Below, one piece after another: positions 10,201-17,274 of a stretch of 56,130 nt of DNA. The stretch lies in assembly GCA_029263215.1 (NCBI GenBank), contig JAJCXY010000031.1, positions 1-56,130 of the forward strand, in the 5' to 3' direction. Numbering within the stretch: the first letter of the stretch is position 1; each line of letters starts with the position of its first letter. Origin of the DNA: Acidimicrobiales bacterium (GTDB lineage Bacteria > Actinomycetota > Acidimicrobiia > Acidimicrobiales > Aldehydirespiratoraceae). Both the position numbers and the translations under genes were made by a program. The notes beneath the pieces are model-generated. The model was not told the origin of the DNA and ran no database searches. It saw only the letters and a list, made by a program, of their open reading frames with translations.

Positions 10201-10681
10201 CCTCGATCCGGCCGTGGCGGAAGTGCTCGGCCACACCCGGTATCGGGTGGAAGGTCTCGATGAGCACGGCAAGGGCGACGCCACGGTGGTGGTGGTAGAC
10301 CGGGGTGGAATCAGCCAGAACATCCCATCGCGTACCGATCGCGCGCCCACGCTCAAGGGAACCAAGCACCAGGTATCGCTGGAGCGGCGGGTTTTCGTGG
10401 CTCGCGGTCGCAGCGACGATCGAACCGTGGTGATAATCCCCGAGGTAAAGGACAGCGTCACCACCGGCCTCACCCTGCTCCAGGTGCGCTTCGCCGACGG
10501 AATGAGCCCCGGCGCCGCACGCGGCGTGCTCCAGGGATATCGCAACCGCTACTCGGCACTCCGAGATGCAGTCAACGAAACCGAGCCGACCTTCCGCGAG
10601 GATCTGCTCGCCGACCAGGACGTGAGCGACCTTCTCACCCTTCCTATCAACGACCTCGCCGACCGTTGGCGAGTCGCCTGA
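7247..10681 (+). CDS. glmS: Oversized GlmS-type glucosamine-6-phosphate synthase
   Basis: Predicted to make glucosamine-6-phosphate from fructose-6-phosphate and glutamine. 1144 residues against about 600 for ordinary GlmS. The ATG at 7247 (GGAGG just upstream) places Cys2, the amidotransferase nucleophile, next to Met (MCGIIAVV). Motifs: LEVRGRDSAG at 162-171, HTRWASVG at 259, NGDVDNF, then the sugar-binding SIS domains with VSQSGTTTDT, VASTKAF and HIDLSSEP. Three departures are visible: about 135 extra helical residues between MCGII and RGRDSAG; a region of about 100 residues before a GlmS-like terminal motif (QAKTVTVG, Lys943); and about 195 further residues after it. The usual ELKHGPLAL segment is replaced. 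It follows glmM by about 100 nt, which supports the assignment. Whether it keeps normal activity is unproven. Confidence 0.85.
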   Translation: MCGIIAVVRRPSIRPIPESSEVIGHIADLVGTIVDSDDVTAALAAAADRLQAADSLLHGVPGLRLMLDDRNLAGALIHHCDELLAVVEAEAARLETDAGIDTVELEQRNHQLGRVSDGIWAISRDRLRAAEVVDELSGGMRSRGALDAFLSVHQALSALDRLEVRGRDSAGLHLLVHDHALDLDDPVIKAAIESRSGDENFGSGSVRVVDGVLSVIHKTAAEIGELGDNTAALRAAFEADDLLHAALANDAARTLVLGHTRWASVGIISEPNAHPLNSDLLDSSGPYVVGALNGDVDNFADLIAEEGINIASAITTDAKVIPSLMSRRLADGHETAEAFRRSVATFEGSVAIGASTAAAPNRLQLALRGSGQALYVGLADDAYIVASEPYGVVEETARYIRMDGETPGNAENPNASRGQIIELDGDHAGLLEGILRRSYDGTDLEVTADDVAVAQITTRDIDRGDHPHYLMKEIGEAPASFRKTLRGKLIEGEDGLEVSLGPEIVPEEVRGALRAESLKRVLVIGQGTAAVAGQSLAAALDALVPEGQVEAEAILATELSGFALRSDMSDTLVVAVSQSGTTTDTNRTVDIVRARGARVIAIVNRRGSDLTDRADGVLYTSDGRDVEMSVASTKAFYSQIAAGLLLAVAIADELLGDTGAADRRGLLEEISAIPEAMETVISRRDIIGEAARQFAPSRRYWALVGNGVNRIAAEEVRIKLSELCYKSIAADSTEDKKHIDLSSEPLILVCAAGLSGSNADDVAKEVAIFRAHKAAPIVVADEGEGRFDAALAVLPVPVVDPRLGFILSAMAGHLFGYEVALAIDAQAVPLREARASIEQAAARTDITGELVLESVEPVIEQAASTFFDGLRTGALNGHLEASSAVKLASLLRFALGSVPLEAYQVEYGKVGTPAVVLDDLASALTRAIEELTRPIDAIKHQAKTVTVGISRTDETLLEVPLARAALEAGAPRDRLSYASLRTLADLDPAVAEVLGHTRYRVEGLDEHGKGDATVVVVDRGGISQNIPSRTDRAPTLKGTKHQVSLERRVFVARGRSDDRTVVIIPEVKDSVTTGLTLLQVRFADGMSPGAARGVLQGYRNRYSALRDAVNETEPTFREDLLADQDVSDLLTLPINDLADRWRVA

Positions 10682-10707
10682 TCGAGCCGGCGACGGGAGT
10701 GGAACGG

Positions 10708-10713
10708 TAGGGT
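10708..10713 (+). promoter_or_regulatory. Putative -10 box, leaderless acpS
   Basis: TAGGGT ends 7 nt before the GTG start of acpS, so transcription would begin at or next to the start codon. No ribosome-binding site is seen before the GTG. Confidence 0.5.
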
Positions 10714-10720
10714 CCGCACT

Positions 10721-11092
10721 GTGCTCGGAATCGGAACCGACCTTGTCGACATCGACCGTTTCCGCGCGGTGCTGCAGCGCACACCGGGGATGAGGGATCG
10801 CCTGTTCTGCGCCGATGAGCGCGCTTACGCGGATGGATCCGGCGATCCGGCTCGACCCCTGGCGGCGCGGTTCGCCGCCAAAGAGGCGGTGTTGAAGTCG
10901 CTCGGTGTCGGACTCGGCGCCATGCGATTCACCGAGATCGAAGTGATTCGGCACGAAGACGGCCGGCCCGAACTCGTCCTTCACGGTGAGGCGGCCGACT
11001 TCGCCAGGCAGAAGGGTGCCAATCGTTTCCTGATGAGCATGAGCCACACCGACACCCTTGCCCAGGCGGTCGTCGTCGCGCTCGAGTCATGA
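10721..11092 (+). CDS. acpS: Holo-[acyl-carrier-protein] synthase
   Basis: Transfers 4'-phosphopantetheine from CoA to acyl carrier protein. 123 residues. The N-terminal GIGTDLVDIDRFRAVL and the FAAKEAVLKSLG motif hold the metal-binding Asp and Glu; the C terminus has MSMSHTDTLAQAVVV. GTG start with no leader (see the -10 box). It overlaps the next gene by ATGA, beginning a tightly packed run through the following glycosyltransferase. Confidence 0.94.
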   Translation: MLGIGTDLVDIDRFRAVLQRTPGMRDRLFCADERAYADGSGDPARPLAARFAAKEAVLKSLGVGLGAMRFTEIEVIRHEDGRPELVLHGEAADFARQKGANRFLMSMSHTDTLAQAVVVALES

Positions 11093-12444
11093 TTCCGATC
11101 CTCACTCCCGCAGCGATGAAGGCGGTCGATGATGCTGCTCCTGAACCGGTCGAAGAGCTGATCGATCGGGCCGCTCGGGCGGTGGCCCGTGCCGCGCTGG
11201 AGATGATGGGGGGCTCCTATGGCCGTCGGGTGGCGGTGGTGGCCGGGCCCGGCAACAACGGTGCCGACGGCCGGGTTGCGAGCCGGCACCTGAGCCGTCG
11301 TGGCGTGCGCTGCCGGATCTACGAGGTCGCCGACGGCTTGCCTGACAGAATCGGTGGAGTCGATCTGGTGATCGACGCAGCGTTCGGCACCGGTCTCACC
11401 CGGCCCTTCTCCTTCCCGACCGTGCATGCCGGCATCGCGGTTCTCGCTATCGACATCCCCTCCGGGGTCGACGGTCTCACCGGTGAGGCGATGGGAAGCC
11501 CGGTTCGTGCCGATCGCACCATCACATTCGCGGCCCTGAAACCGGGACTCGTGCTCGAACCCGGACGCTCCCTCGCGGGCGAGGTGACGCTGGTCGACAT
11601 CGGCCTCGACATCGCCGGGTGGGAAGCGGTTGCGCTCGAGCCGGGCGACCTCGCCGCCGTGCTCCCACCCCGCCCCGCCGACGATCACAAGTGGCGGTCG
11701 GCCGCGAGGGTCATCGGTGGCAGCACATCAATGACCGGTGCGGCGTGCCTGGCCGCCCGCTCGGCCCAGCGGGTGGGCGCCGGTCTGGTTCAGCTGGCCC
11801 TGCCGGGGGGCACCGGCAACGAAGGCCCGACCGAAGCGGTGGGCCATCCCCTGCCGGCGACGGGCTGGGGGCCTGAAGCCGTAGCAGGAGCCGACCGACT
11901 TCAGGCCGTGCTGGTCGGCCCCGGCCTCGGCCCTGATCAAGTGGTGAGCGTGGGGGATGTACTCACCGTCGACCGTCCTCTCGTCATCGACGGTGATGCC
12001 CTGCAGGCCGAGATCATCAAGGCGGTCTCTCGTCGGCGTAACCCCACCATCCTCACTCCCCACGACGGTGAGTGGGTTCGTCTCGGTGGGAGCCTCGACC
12101 CGGATCGGATCAAGGCGGTTAATGCCCTAGCGGCTGCCACCGGCGCCGTGGTGGTGCGCAAGGGACCTACAACCCTGATCGGTGCACCGGGCGAACCGGT
12201 GCGGGTTGTCACCAACGGCTCCGCGGCCCTGGCCACTGCGGGAACCGGCGACGTGCTTGCCGGCCTGATCCTCGGCCTTGTCGCCCGCGGTCTTGCTCCG
12301 GTCGACGCGGCCTCGGCGGGAGCCCAGATTCACGCCGCGGCCGCGGCGCTCGCACCCGACGGGCTGATCGCCGGAGATCTCATCGATCGAATTCCGGCCG
12401 TCTTGGCCTCGGCATTCGACAGACCCGGACGAGGATTGTCATGA
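11089..12444 (+). CDS. nnr: Bifunctional NAD(P)H-hydrate repair enzyme (epimerase + dehydratase)
   Basis: Repairs hydrated NADH/NADPH: an N-terminal epimerase domain (YjeF_N, about residues 1-195; VVAGPGNNGADGRVASRHL, IDIPSGVDG) and a C-terminal ADP-dependent dehydratase domain (YjeF_C, about 200-450; LTPHDGEW, then NGSAALATAGTGDVLAG). 451 residues, slightly shorter than E. coli Nnr because the N-terminal helical part is short. It overlaps acpS and alr by 4 nt each, the common actinobacterial context acpS-nnr-alr. Confidence 0.92.
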   Translation: MIPILTPAAMKAVDDAAPEPVEELIDRAARAVARAALEMMGGSYGRRVAVVAGPGNNGADGRVASRHLSRRGVRCRIYEVADGLPDRIGGVDLVIDAAFGTGLTRPFSFPTVHAGIAVLAIDIPSGVDGLTGEAMGSPVRADRTITFAALKPGLVLEPGRSLAGEVTLVDIGLDIAGWEAVALEPGDLAAVLPPRPADDHKWRSAARVIGGSTSMTGAACLAARSAQRVGAGLVQLALPGGTGNEGPTEAVGHPLPATGWGPEAVAGADRLQAVLVGPGLGPDQVVSVGDVLTVDRPLVIDGDALQAEIIKAVSRRRNPTILTPHDGEWVRLGGSLDPDRIKAVNALAAATGAVVVRKGPTTLIGAPGEPVRVVTNGSAALATAGTGDVLAGLILGLVARGLAPVDAASAGAQIHAAAAALAPDGLIAGDLIDRIPAVLASAFDRPGRGLS

Positions 12445-13538
12445 CCATCACCGCCGAGATCGATCTGTCGGCCCTCGGTGCGAACATCGCCAATATCGCG
12501 GCCCATGCCGGCACGCCGGTGTGCGCGGTGGTGAAAGCCGATGCCTACGGTCATGGCGCGCCCGCCGTGGCCCGGGCCGCCCTCGAGGCCGGGGCCACCT
12601 GGCTCGCGGTGGCAACCGCGCCAGAAGCTGTCGAGGTGGGCCGCGCGGTGCCCGACCACACCCCGATCCTGATCCTCGCGGAGCGGCCAGGGAAGGAACT
12701 GGCGGAGCACGGTGAGCAACTTCCGAGCGGGGTGCGGCTCACCGTGTGCACTGCTGCGGGTGTAGTTGCGGCCGCCGGGCTCGGCCGACGGGTGCCAGTT
12801 CATCTGAAGGTCGACACCGGGATGCACCGCATGGGTGTATCCCCCGACGAAATGGTGGCCGCGGCCCGACTCGTCGCCGGCACCGCGGGGGTGGATCTCG
12901 AAGCAGTCTGGACCCACCTGGCCGTCGCCGACGATCCGACCGACCCGTTCACCGCCACCCAACTCGATCGATTCGACCGGGCCCTCGACGACCTCCGCGC
13001 GGCGTCGCTGCGTCCACCCCTCACCCATGCCGCCAATTCGGCGGCGGCTCTGGTTCATCCGCGATCGCGCCACGACCTGGTGCGGTTAGGGATCGCGATG
13101 TACGGCGTCGCTCCCGCTCCGGGGCTCGAAGACGTCGTGACGCTCTCGCCCGCAATGAAGCTGCACACGGCAGTGACCGCGCTGCGAACCGTCTCCACCG
13201 GCGAGAGCGTTTCGTACGGGCGCCGCTGGACGGCAGGAAGCGCGAGTCGTATCGCCACCGTGCCGGTGGGCTACGCCGACGGGCTCAGGCGTTCGTCGAA
13301 CGAGAACGGTGTCGAGGTGTTGATCGGAGGCAGGCGCCGTCCGATCGTCGGCAACGTCACCATGGATCAATGCATGGTGCTGGTCGACAACTCGACCGCA
13401 CTGGGCGATGAGGTCGTTCTGATCGGCACCCAAGGCGACCAACAGATCCAGGTCAACGAGATCGCGGCGAGGATCGGCACGATCGGTTACGAAGTGCTCA
13501 CCTCGATCGGGCGACGCGTCGGGCGCGTCCATCAGTGA
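12441..13538 (+). CDS. alr: Alanine racemase
   Basis: PLP enzyme making D-alanine for peptidoglycan. 365 residues. PLP lysine Lys32 lies in AVVKADAYGHGA, and the catalytic tyrosine Tyr259 in SYGRRWTA on the C-terminal beta domain; HLKVDTGMHRMGV and GNVTMDQCMV are also typical. It overlaps both neighbours by 4 nt, indicating translational coupling. Confidence 0.95.
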   Translation: MTITAEIDLSALGANIANIAAHAGTPVCAVVKADAYGHGAPAVARAALEAGATWLAVATAPEAVEVGRAVPDHTPILILAERPGKELAEHGEQLPSGVRLTVCTAAGVVAAAGLGRRVPVHLKVDTGMHRMGVSPDEMVAAARLVAGTAGVDLEAVWTHLAVADDPTDPFTATQLDRFDRALDDLRAASLRPPLTHAANSAAALVHPRSRHDLVRLGIAMYGVAPAPGLEDVVTLSPAMKLHTAVTALRTVSTGESVSYGRRWTAGSASRIATVPVGYADGLRRSSNENGVEVLIGGRRRPIVGNVTMDQCMVLVDNSTALGDEVVLIGTQGDQQIQVNEIAARIGTIGYEVLTSIGRRVGRVHQ

Positions 13539-14662
13539 ATCCACTCACGGTTCTCCTCGTGGAACCGTTCAACGGCGGCTCCCACCGATCCTGGGCCGAG
13601 GGATGGCAGCGCGCCAGCCGGCACCGGGTCGAGATTCTCGGCCACCCCGGCCGGGCCTGGCGGTGGCGAATGCGGGGCGGCGCGGTGAGCCTGGCCGAGG
13701 CCGCCGACCGCTGGGTCGAGGCGAACGGACGACCCGATGTGGTTGTAGGCACCGACATGCTCGACCTGGCCGCCTTCCTGGGACTCACTCGTCGGTCGAT
13801 CGGGGCGGTTCCCACGATCATCTACATGCACGAGAACCAGCTCACCTACCCCCGCCAACCCGGCGAGGCCCTCGATCAGGGATTGGTGTGGGCCAACTGG
13901 CGCAGCCTGCTCGCTGCCGATGAGATCTGGTGCAACTCAGCGTTTCATCGCGACGATCTGCTTGCCTCGCTTCCCGGCCTGCTCGAAGCGGTGCCCGATC
14001 ACGATCACACCCACCTGCTGGAGAGCGTCGGTCGACGGATGTCGGTCCGTCCGGTGGGAATCGATGCGGCGGGCCTGATCGCCGCGGGCCGCACCATGGG
14101 CGAGGATCCGCCCCTCGTTCTCTCCAACCAGCGTTGGCACCACGACAAGGATGTGGGCGCGGTTCTTCGCGCCCTCGTCCGCCTCGCCGATGAGGGGCTC
14201 GAGTTCGAGGTGGCCGTGGTGGGAGACCACACGGCGGGGGAGGCCGAGACGCTTGCTCCCCTGCTCCACCGGCTCGGCTCTCGTCTTCGAGTTCGGGGCA
14301 ACCTCGCCCGATCCGAGTACGAGGCCCTTCTTTCCCGAGCGGCGGTGGTGGTGTCGGCCGCGCGGAACGAGTTCTTCGGTATCGCGGTGGCGGAGGCGGT
14401 CGCAGCCGGAGCCTGGCCGGTGGTGCCGGCCGGACTCGCCTACCCGGAGGTGATTCCGGCGTCGTTCCACGAGGCGACTCTCTATGAGCCGGGCGGACTC
14501 ACCGGGCGCCTGCGCGAAACCATCCAGGCGTTAGCCCGCGGCGACGATGCGGTGGCCGGGCTGGCCAACTCGATGATGCGATTCGACTGGTCGGAGGTAG
14601 CCGCCAACCACGACGAAGGCGTGGAGAGTCTGGTGGCGGGGAGTGAAGCGTCCACCAACTAG
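13535..14662 (+). CDS. DUF3524-type glycosyltransferase (queuosine mannosyltransferase family)
   Basis: 375 residues. The N terminus (VEPFNGGSHRSWAEGW, then GHPGRAWRWRMRGGA), YMHENQLTYP and VPDHDH match the family of vertebrate GTDC1/QTMAN, which mannosylates queuosine in tRNA-Asp. The C-terminal half is a GT4-type nucleotide-sugar domain (SNQRWHHDKD, SAARNEFFGIAVAEAVAAGAWPVVP). GTG start overlapping the alr stop (GTGA). The family match is clear from sequence memory; the substrate in this bacterium is unknown. It sits upstream of the t6A tRNA-modification genes, with one gene in between. Confidence 0.8.
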   Translation: MNPLTVLLVEPFNGGSHRSWAEGWQRASRHRVEILGHPGRAWRWRMRGGAVSLAEAADRWVEANGRPDVVVGTDMLDLAAFLGLTRRSIGAVPTIIYMHENQLTYPRQPGEALDQGLVWANWRSLLAADEIWCNSAFHRDDLLASLPGLLEAVPDHDHTHLLESVGRRMSVRPVGIDAAGLIAAGRTMGEDPPLVLSNQRWHHDKDVGAVLRALVRLADEGLEFEVAVVGDHTAGEAETLAPLLHRLGSRLRVRGNLARSEYEALLSRAAVVVSAARNEFFGIAVAEAVAAGAWPVVPAGLAYPEVIPASFHEATLYEPGGLTGRLRETIQALARGDDAVAGLANSMMRFDWSEVAANHDEGVESLVAGSEASTN

Positions 14663-14665
14663 CGT
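14660..14665 (+). promoter_or_regulatory. Putative -10 box, leaderless P1 peptidase gene
   Basis: TAGCGT, whose TAG is also the stop codon of the upstream glycosyltransferase, ends 6 nt before the GTG start at 14672. Confidence 0.4.
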
Positions 14666-14671
14666 CGCGAT

Positions 14672-15535
14672 GTGGACATCGAGATTCCCGGCGTCACCGT
14701 CGGTCATTGGAGCGACCTCGACGCCCGCACCGGCTGTACCGTCATTCGCTTTCCCGAAGGCACCACGGCATCGGGTGAGATCCGCGGTGGAGCGCCCGCC
14801 ACCCGGGAGTTCGAGCTCCTCGATCCGTCGCGAGCAGTAGACCGACTCGACGCAGTGGTTCTCAGCGGAGGCTCCGCCTTCGGACTCGCTGCCGCCGATG
14901 GCGTGGTTTCGGCCCTCGAGGCGGATGGACAGGGCTATCCCACCCAAGCGGGGGTCGTGCCAATCGTGGTGGGCCTGTCGCTGTACGACCTCGCGGTCGG
15001 TTCATCCACGGTTCGCCCCGATGCGGAGTCAGGTAGTCGAGCCCTTGCCGCCGCAACCTCGAGTCCGGCCGTGGGCAGGGTGGGCGCGGGTTCGGGCGCG
15101 ACAGTGGGGAAGTGGCGAGGACCCGATCGTGCCCGCCCCGGAGGCTTGGGGATCCATCTCGCTCGTTCCGGCGAGTTGGTGGTGGCCGCAATCGTCGCCA
15201 TCAACGCCGCGGGCGACATCGACGACGACACCACGATGTCGGCGGTAGCCGCCGGCGAACTGTCGTGGCCCGACCGGGAACAGTTCGGCAACACAACCAT
15301 CGGGGTCGTGGTCACCAACGCCCGGCTCACCAAGACCGAATGCCTGGTGGTGGCCCAGGGAGCCCACGATGGTCTCACCCGCGCGATCGTGCCCCCCCAC
15401 ATGCGCTCCGACGGCGACGGATTCGTGGCTGCCGGCACCGGGGTATTGGTCGCGGCTGTCGATCATGTCCGGCTGCTGGCCGTCGCCGCCGTCGAGCAGG
15501 CCATTCGTTCGGGCGTCGCTACGCTCGATCCTTGA
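14672..15535 (+). CDS. P1/DmpA-family peptidase (N-terminal-nucleophile hydrolase)
   Basis: 287 residues. The family includes L-aminopeptidase DmpA, beta-peptidyl aminopeptidases and the nylon-oligomer hydrolase NylC. These self-cleave to expose a Ser/Thr. The expected site is visible: GNTTIGVVVTN, with cleavage between Asn207 and Thr208. Also typical are TVGHWSD, TGCTVI, LSGGSAFGLAAADGV and GAGSGATVGKW. Substrate cannot be named. No signal peptide is visible, so a cytoplasmic location is likely. Confidence 0.85.
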   Translation: MDIEIPGVTVGHWSDLDARTGCTVIRFPEGTTASGEIRGGAPATREFELLDPSRAVDRLDAVVLSGGSAFGLAAADGVVSALEADGQGYPTQAGVVPIVVGLSLYDLAVGSSTVRPDAESGSRALAAATSSPAVGRVGAGSGATVGKWRGPDRARPGGLGIHLARSGELVVAAIVAINAAGDIDDDTTMSAVAAGELSWPDREQFGNTTIGVVVTNARLTKTECLVVAQGAHDGLTRAIVPPHMRSDGDGFVAAGTGVLVAAVDHVRLLAVAAVEQAIRSGVATLDP

Positions 15536-15561
15536 TGGTCGGCACCTGGAGACGGCGATGA
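15535..15561 (+). CDS. Possible 8-residue ORF between the peptidase and tsaE
   Basis: ATG GTC GGC ... CGA TGA encodes MVGTWRRR. Its ATG overlaps the upstream stop (TGATG) and its stop overlaps the tsaE start (ATGA). It may serve only to carry ribosomes across the gap; tsaE also has its own GGAG site, so this may be chance. Confidence 0.2.
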   Translation: MVGTWRRR

Positions 15562-16043
15562 TCAACTGTGCAACCGATCGTGTTGAGCAGACCAGAGAAC
15601 TCGCAGCGGCCGTCGCCGATGAGGTCGGCGACGGTGATCTCCTGATGCTCGTGGGCGACCTCGGCGCAGGCAAGACCGCTTTCGCCCAGGGGTTTGCTCG
15701 GGCCCTGGGCGTGGAGGGACCCGTCACCAGCCCGACGTTCACCCTGGCCAACCGCTATGAGGGTCGACTCGTTTTCAACCACCTCGACGCCTACCGGGTG
15801 GAGGTGCTCGCCGAAGCCGAGGACCTTGCCCTGCCGGAACTCCTCGAGGATGGGGTGACCCTCGTGGAGTGGGGCGACAACATCTCGCCCGCCCTGCCCG
15901 GTGATCGCCTGGAGATCAGCATCGTCCTCGGCGAGGGCGACGACGACCGACTACTCGATATTGCTTGCGTCGGACCCTCTTGGGCTGCCCGTCGTGCCCG
16001 ATTGGCCACGGCGCTCTCTTCCTGGAGGTGCGATCCATGTTGA
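15558..16043 (+). CDS. tsaE: tRNA t6A biosynthesis ATPase TsaE
   Basis: P-loop ATPase that works with TsaB and TsaD in making N6-threonylcarbamoyladenosine at tRNA position 37. 161 residues. The Walker A motif is LVGDLGAGKTAFAQGFARALG, followed by VTSPTFTLANRY, HLDAYRV and LVEWGD. The ATG at 15558 is chosen for its GGAG (15548-15551) and normal N terminus; the frame is open further upstream inside the previous gene. It overlaps tsaB by 7 nt. Confidence 0.93.
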   Translation: MINCATDRVEQTRELAAAVADEVGDGDLLMLVGDLGAGKTAFAQGFARALGVEGPVTSPTFTLANRYEGRLVFNHLDAYRVEVLAEAEDLALPELLEDGVTLVEWGDNISPALPGDRLEISIVLGEGDDDRLLDIACVGPSWAARRARLATALSSWRCDPC

Positions 16044-16732
16044 TCCTCGGCATCGAGTCGGCCACGGCCCAGGTGGGTTGTGCCATCGGCGGCCACGAAG
16101 GCGTGATCGCATCGACGCATTCGGCGCGGGGCCGACGCCACGCGGAGTCGCTCGCCCCCCAGATCCGTTTCATCGCCGAACAGGCCGGCATCGAACTGGC
16201 TGAGGTCGGGGCGATCGCGGTTGATGTCGGTCCCGGTCTCTACACCGGGCTGAGAGTGGGTGTCACCACCGCGTTGGCCATGGCCCAAACCCTGCGTGTG
16301 CCGATGATCGGCGTCACCTCCCTCGACCTCCTCGCGTTTCCGGTGGCCCATACCCACAGGGCCATCGTCGCCGCGGTCGATGCACGTCGTGGCGAGGTCT
16401 TCCACGCCACCTACCGCGCCGTACCCGGAGGGGTTCAACGCATGACCGAGCCCGGGGTCGCCACCCCCGACGACCTTCTCTCCGACATCGTGGCCGAACA
16501 CGATGAGGTCCTGCTGGTCGGCGACGGCGCCCTGCACCACCACGGCGTCTTCCAGAATGTGAGTGGTGTCGAGATCGCCGACAACCGCCTCGCCTTCCCA
16601 TCTGCTTCGTCTCTGGTGATGCTCGCGCACGCCCGGGCGCTCCGCGAGGAGTTCGTGAGACCCGATCAGATCGAGCCCCTCTATCTTCGACGGCCCGATG
16701 CAGAGGCAAAATGGGAACCGAAGGCGGGATGA
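16037..16732 (+). CDS. tsaB: tRNA t6A biosynthesis protein TsaB
   Basis: ASKHA-fold partner of TsaD. 231 residues. N-terminal LILGIESATAQVGCAI, then VDVGPGLYTGLRVGVTTA and VDARRGEVF are the usual TsaB features. The start at 16037 has GGAGG at 16024-16028 and gives the family N terminus. It overlaps tsaE upstream and rimI downstream. Confidence 0.93.
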   Translation: MLILGIESATAQVGCAIGGHEGVIASTHSARGRRHAESLAPQIRFIAEQAGIELAEVGAIAVDVGPGLYTGLRVGVTTALAMAQTLRVPMIGVTSLDLLAFPVAHTHRAIVAAVDARRGEVFHATYRAVPGGVQRMTEPGVATPDDLLSDIVAEHDEVLLVGDGALHHHGVFQNVSGVEIADNRLAFPSASSLVMLAHARALREEFVRPDQIEPLYLRRPDAEAKWEPKAG

Positions 16733-17274
16733 TGAACCAGACCACGGCCCACGGACTCGTCGTAGAGAAGATGGCGAGGCGTCATATCGAAGCGGTGCGG
16801 GCCATCGATCGGCTCTGCTACAGCGCCCCCTGGTCGGCCGCCACATGGCGCAACGAGCTGTCCGAATCCACGAGGCACCACGTCGTGGCCGCGGCTGGTG
16901 ACCTCATCGTCGGTCACGCGGGCCTGCTCTTCGTCCTCGAGGAAGTGCACGTCACCACCGTCGCGGTGCATCCCGACCATCAGGGCACCGGCATCGCCAC
17001 TCGCCTCGTCTCCGATCTCCTCGCGGTGGCGATCGGTGCCGGATCGGAGTCGGCCACCCTCGAGGTGCGGGCCACGGCCCGTCGCACCCAGCGCCTCTAC
17101 GCCCGGTTCGGGTTTCAGCCCGCAGGGATGCGTCGCCGCTATTACACCAACCCCGTCGACGATGCCCTGGTGATGTGGCTCCACGAGCTCCAGGGGGATG
17201 AGGTCGGCCGGCGATTGTCCGAAGTGCGAGAAGAGCTCGTCCGCACGGCGGGCCCGGGAGAGGCTCGACCATGA
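16729..17274 (+). CDS. rimI: RimI-type N-acetyltransferase
   Basis: GNAT-fold enzyme, in E. coli acetylating the N terminus of ribosomal protein S18. 181 residues. The acetyl-CoA loop VHPDHQGTGIATRL and EVRATARRTQRLYARFGFQPAGMRRRYY are characteristic. Two adjacent ATG codons (16729, 16732) are possible; the first overlaps the tsaB stop as ATGA. It lies between tsaB and tsaD, a common arrangement, and overlaps tsaD by 4 nt. The substrate is inferred. Confidence 0.88.
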   Translation: MMNQTTAHGLVVEKMARRHIEAVRAIDRLCYSAPWSAATWRNELSESTRHHVVAAAGDLIVGHAGLLFVLEEVHVTTVAVHPDHQGTGIATRLVSDLLAVAIGAGSESATLEVRATARRTQRLYARFGFQPAGMRRRYYTNPVDDALVMWLHELQGDEVGRRLSEVREELVRTAGPGEARP

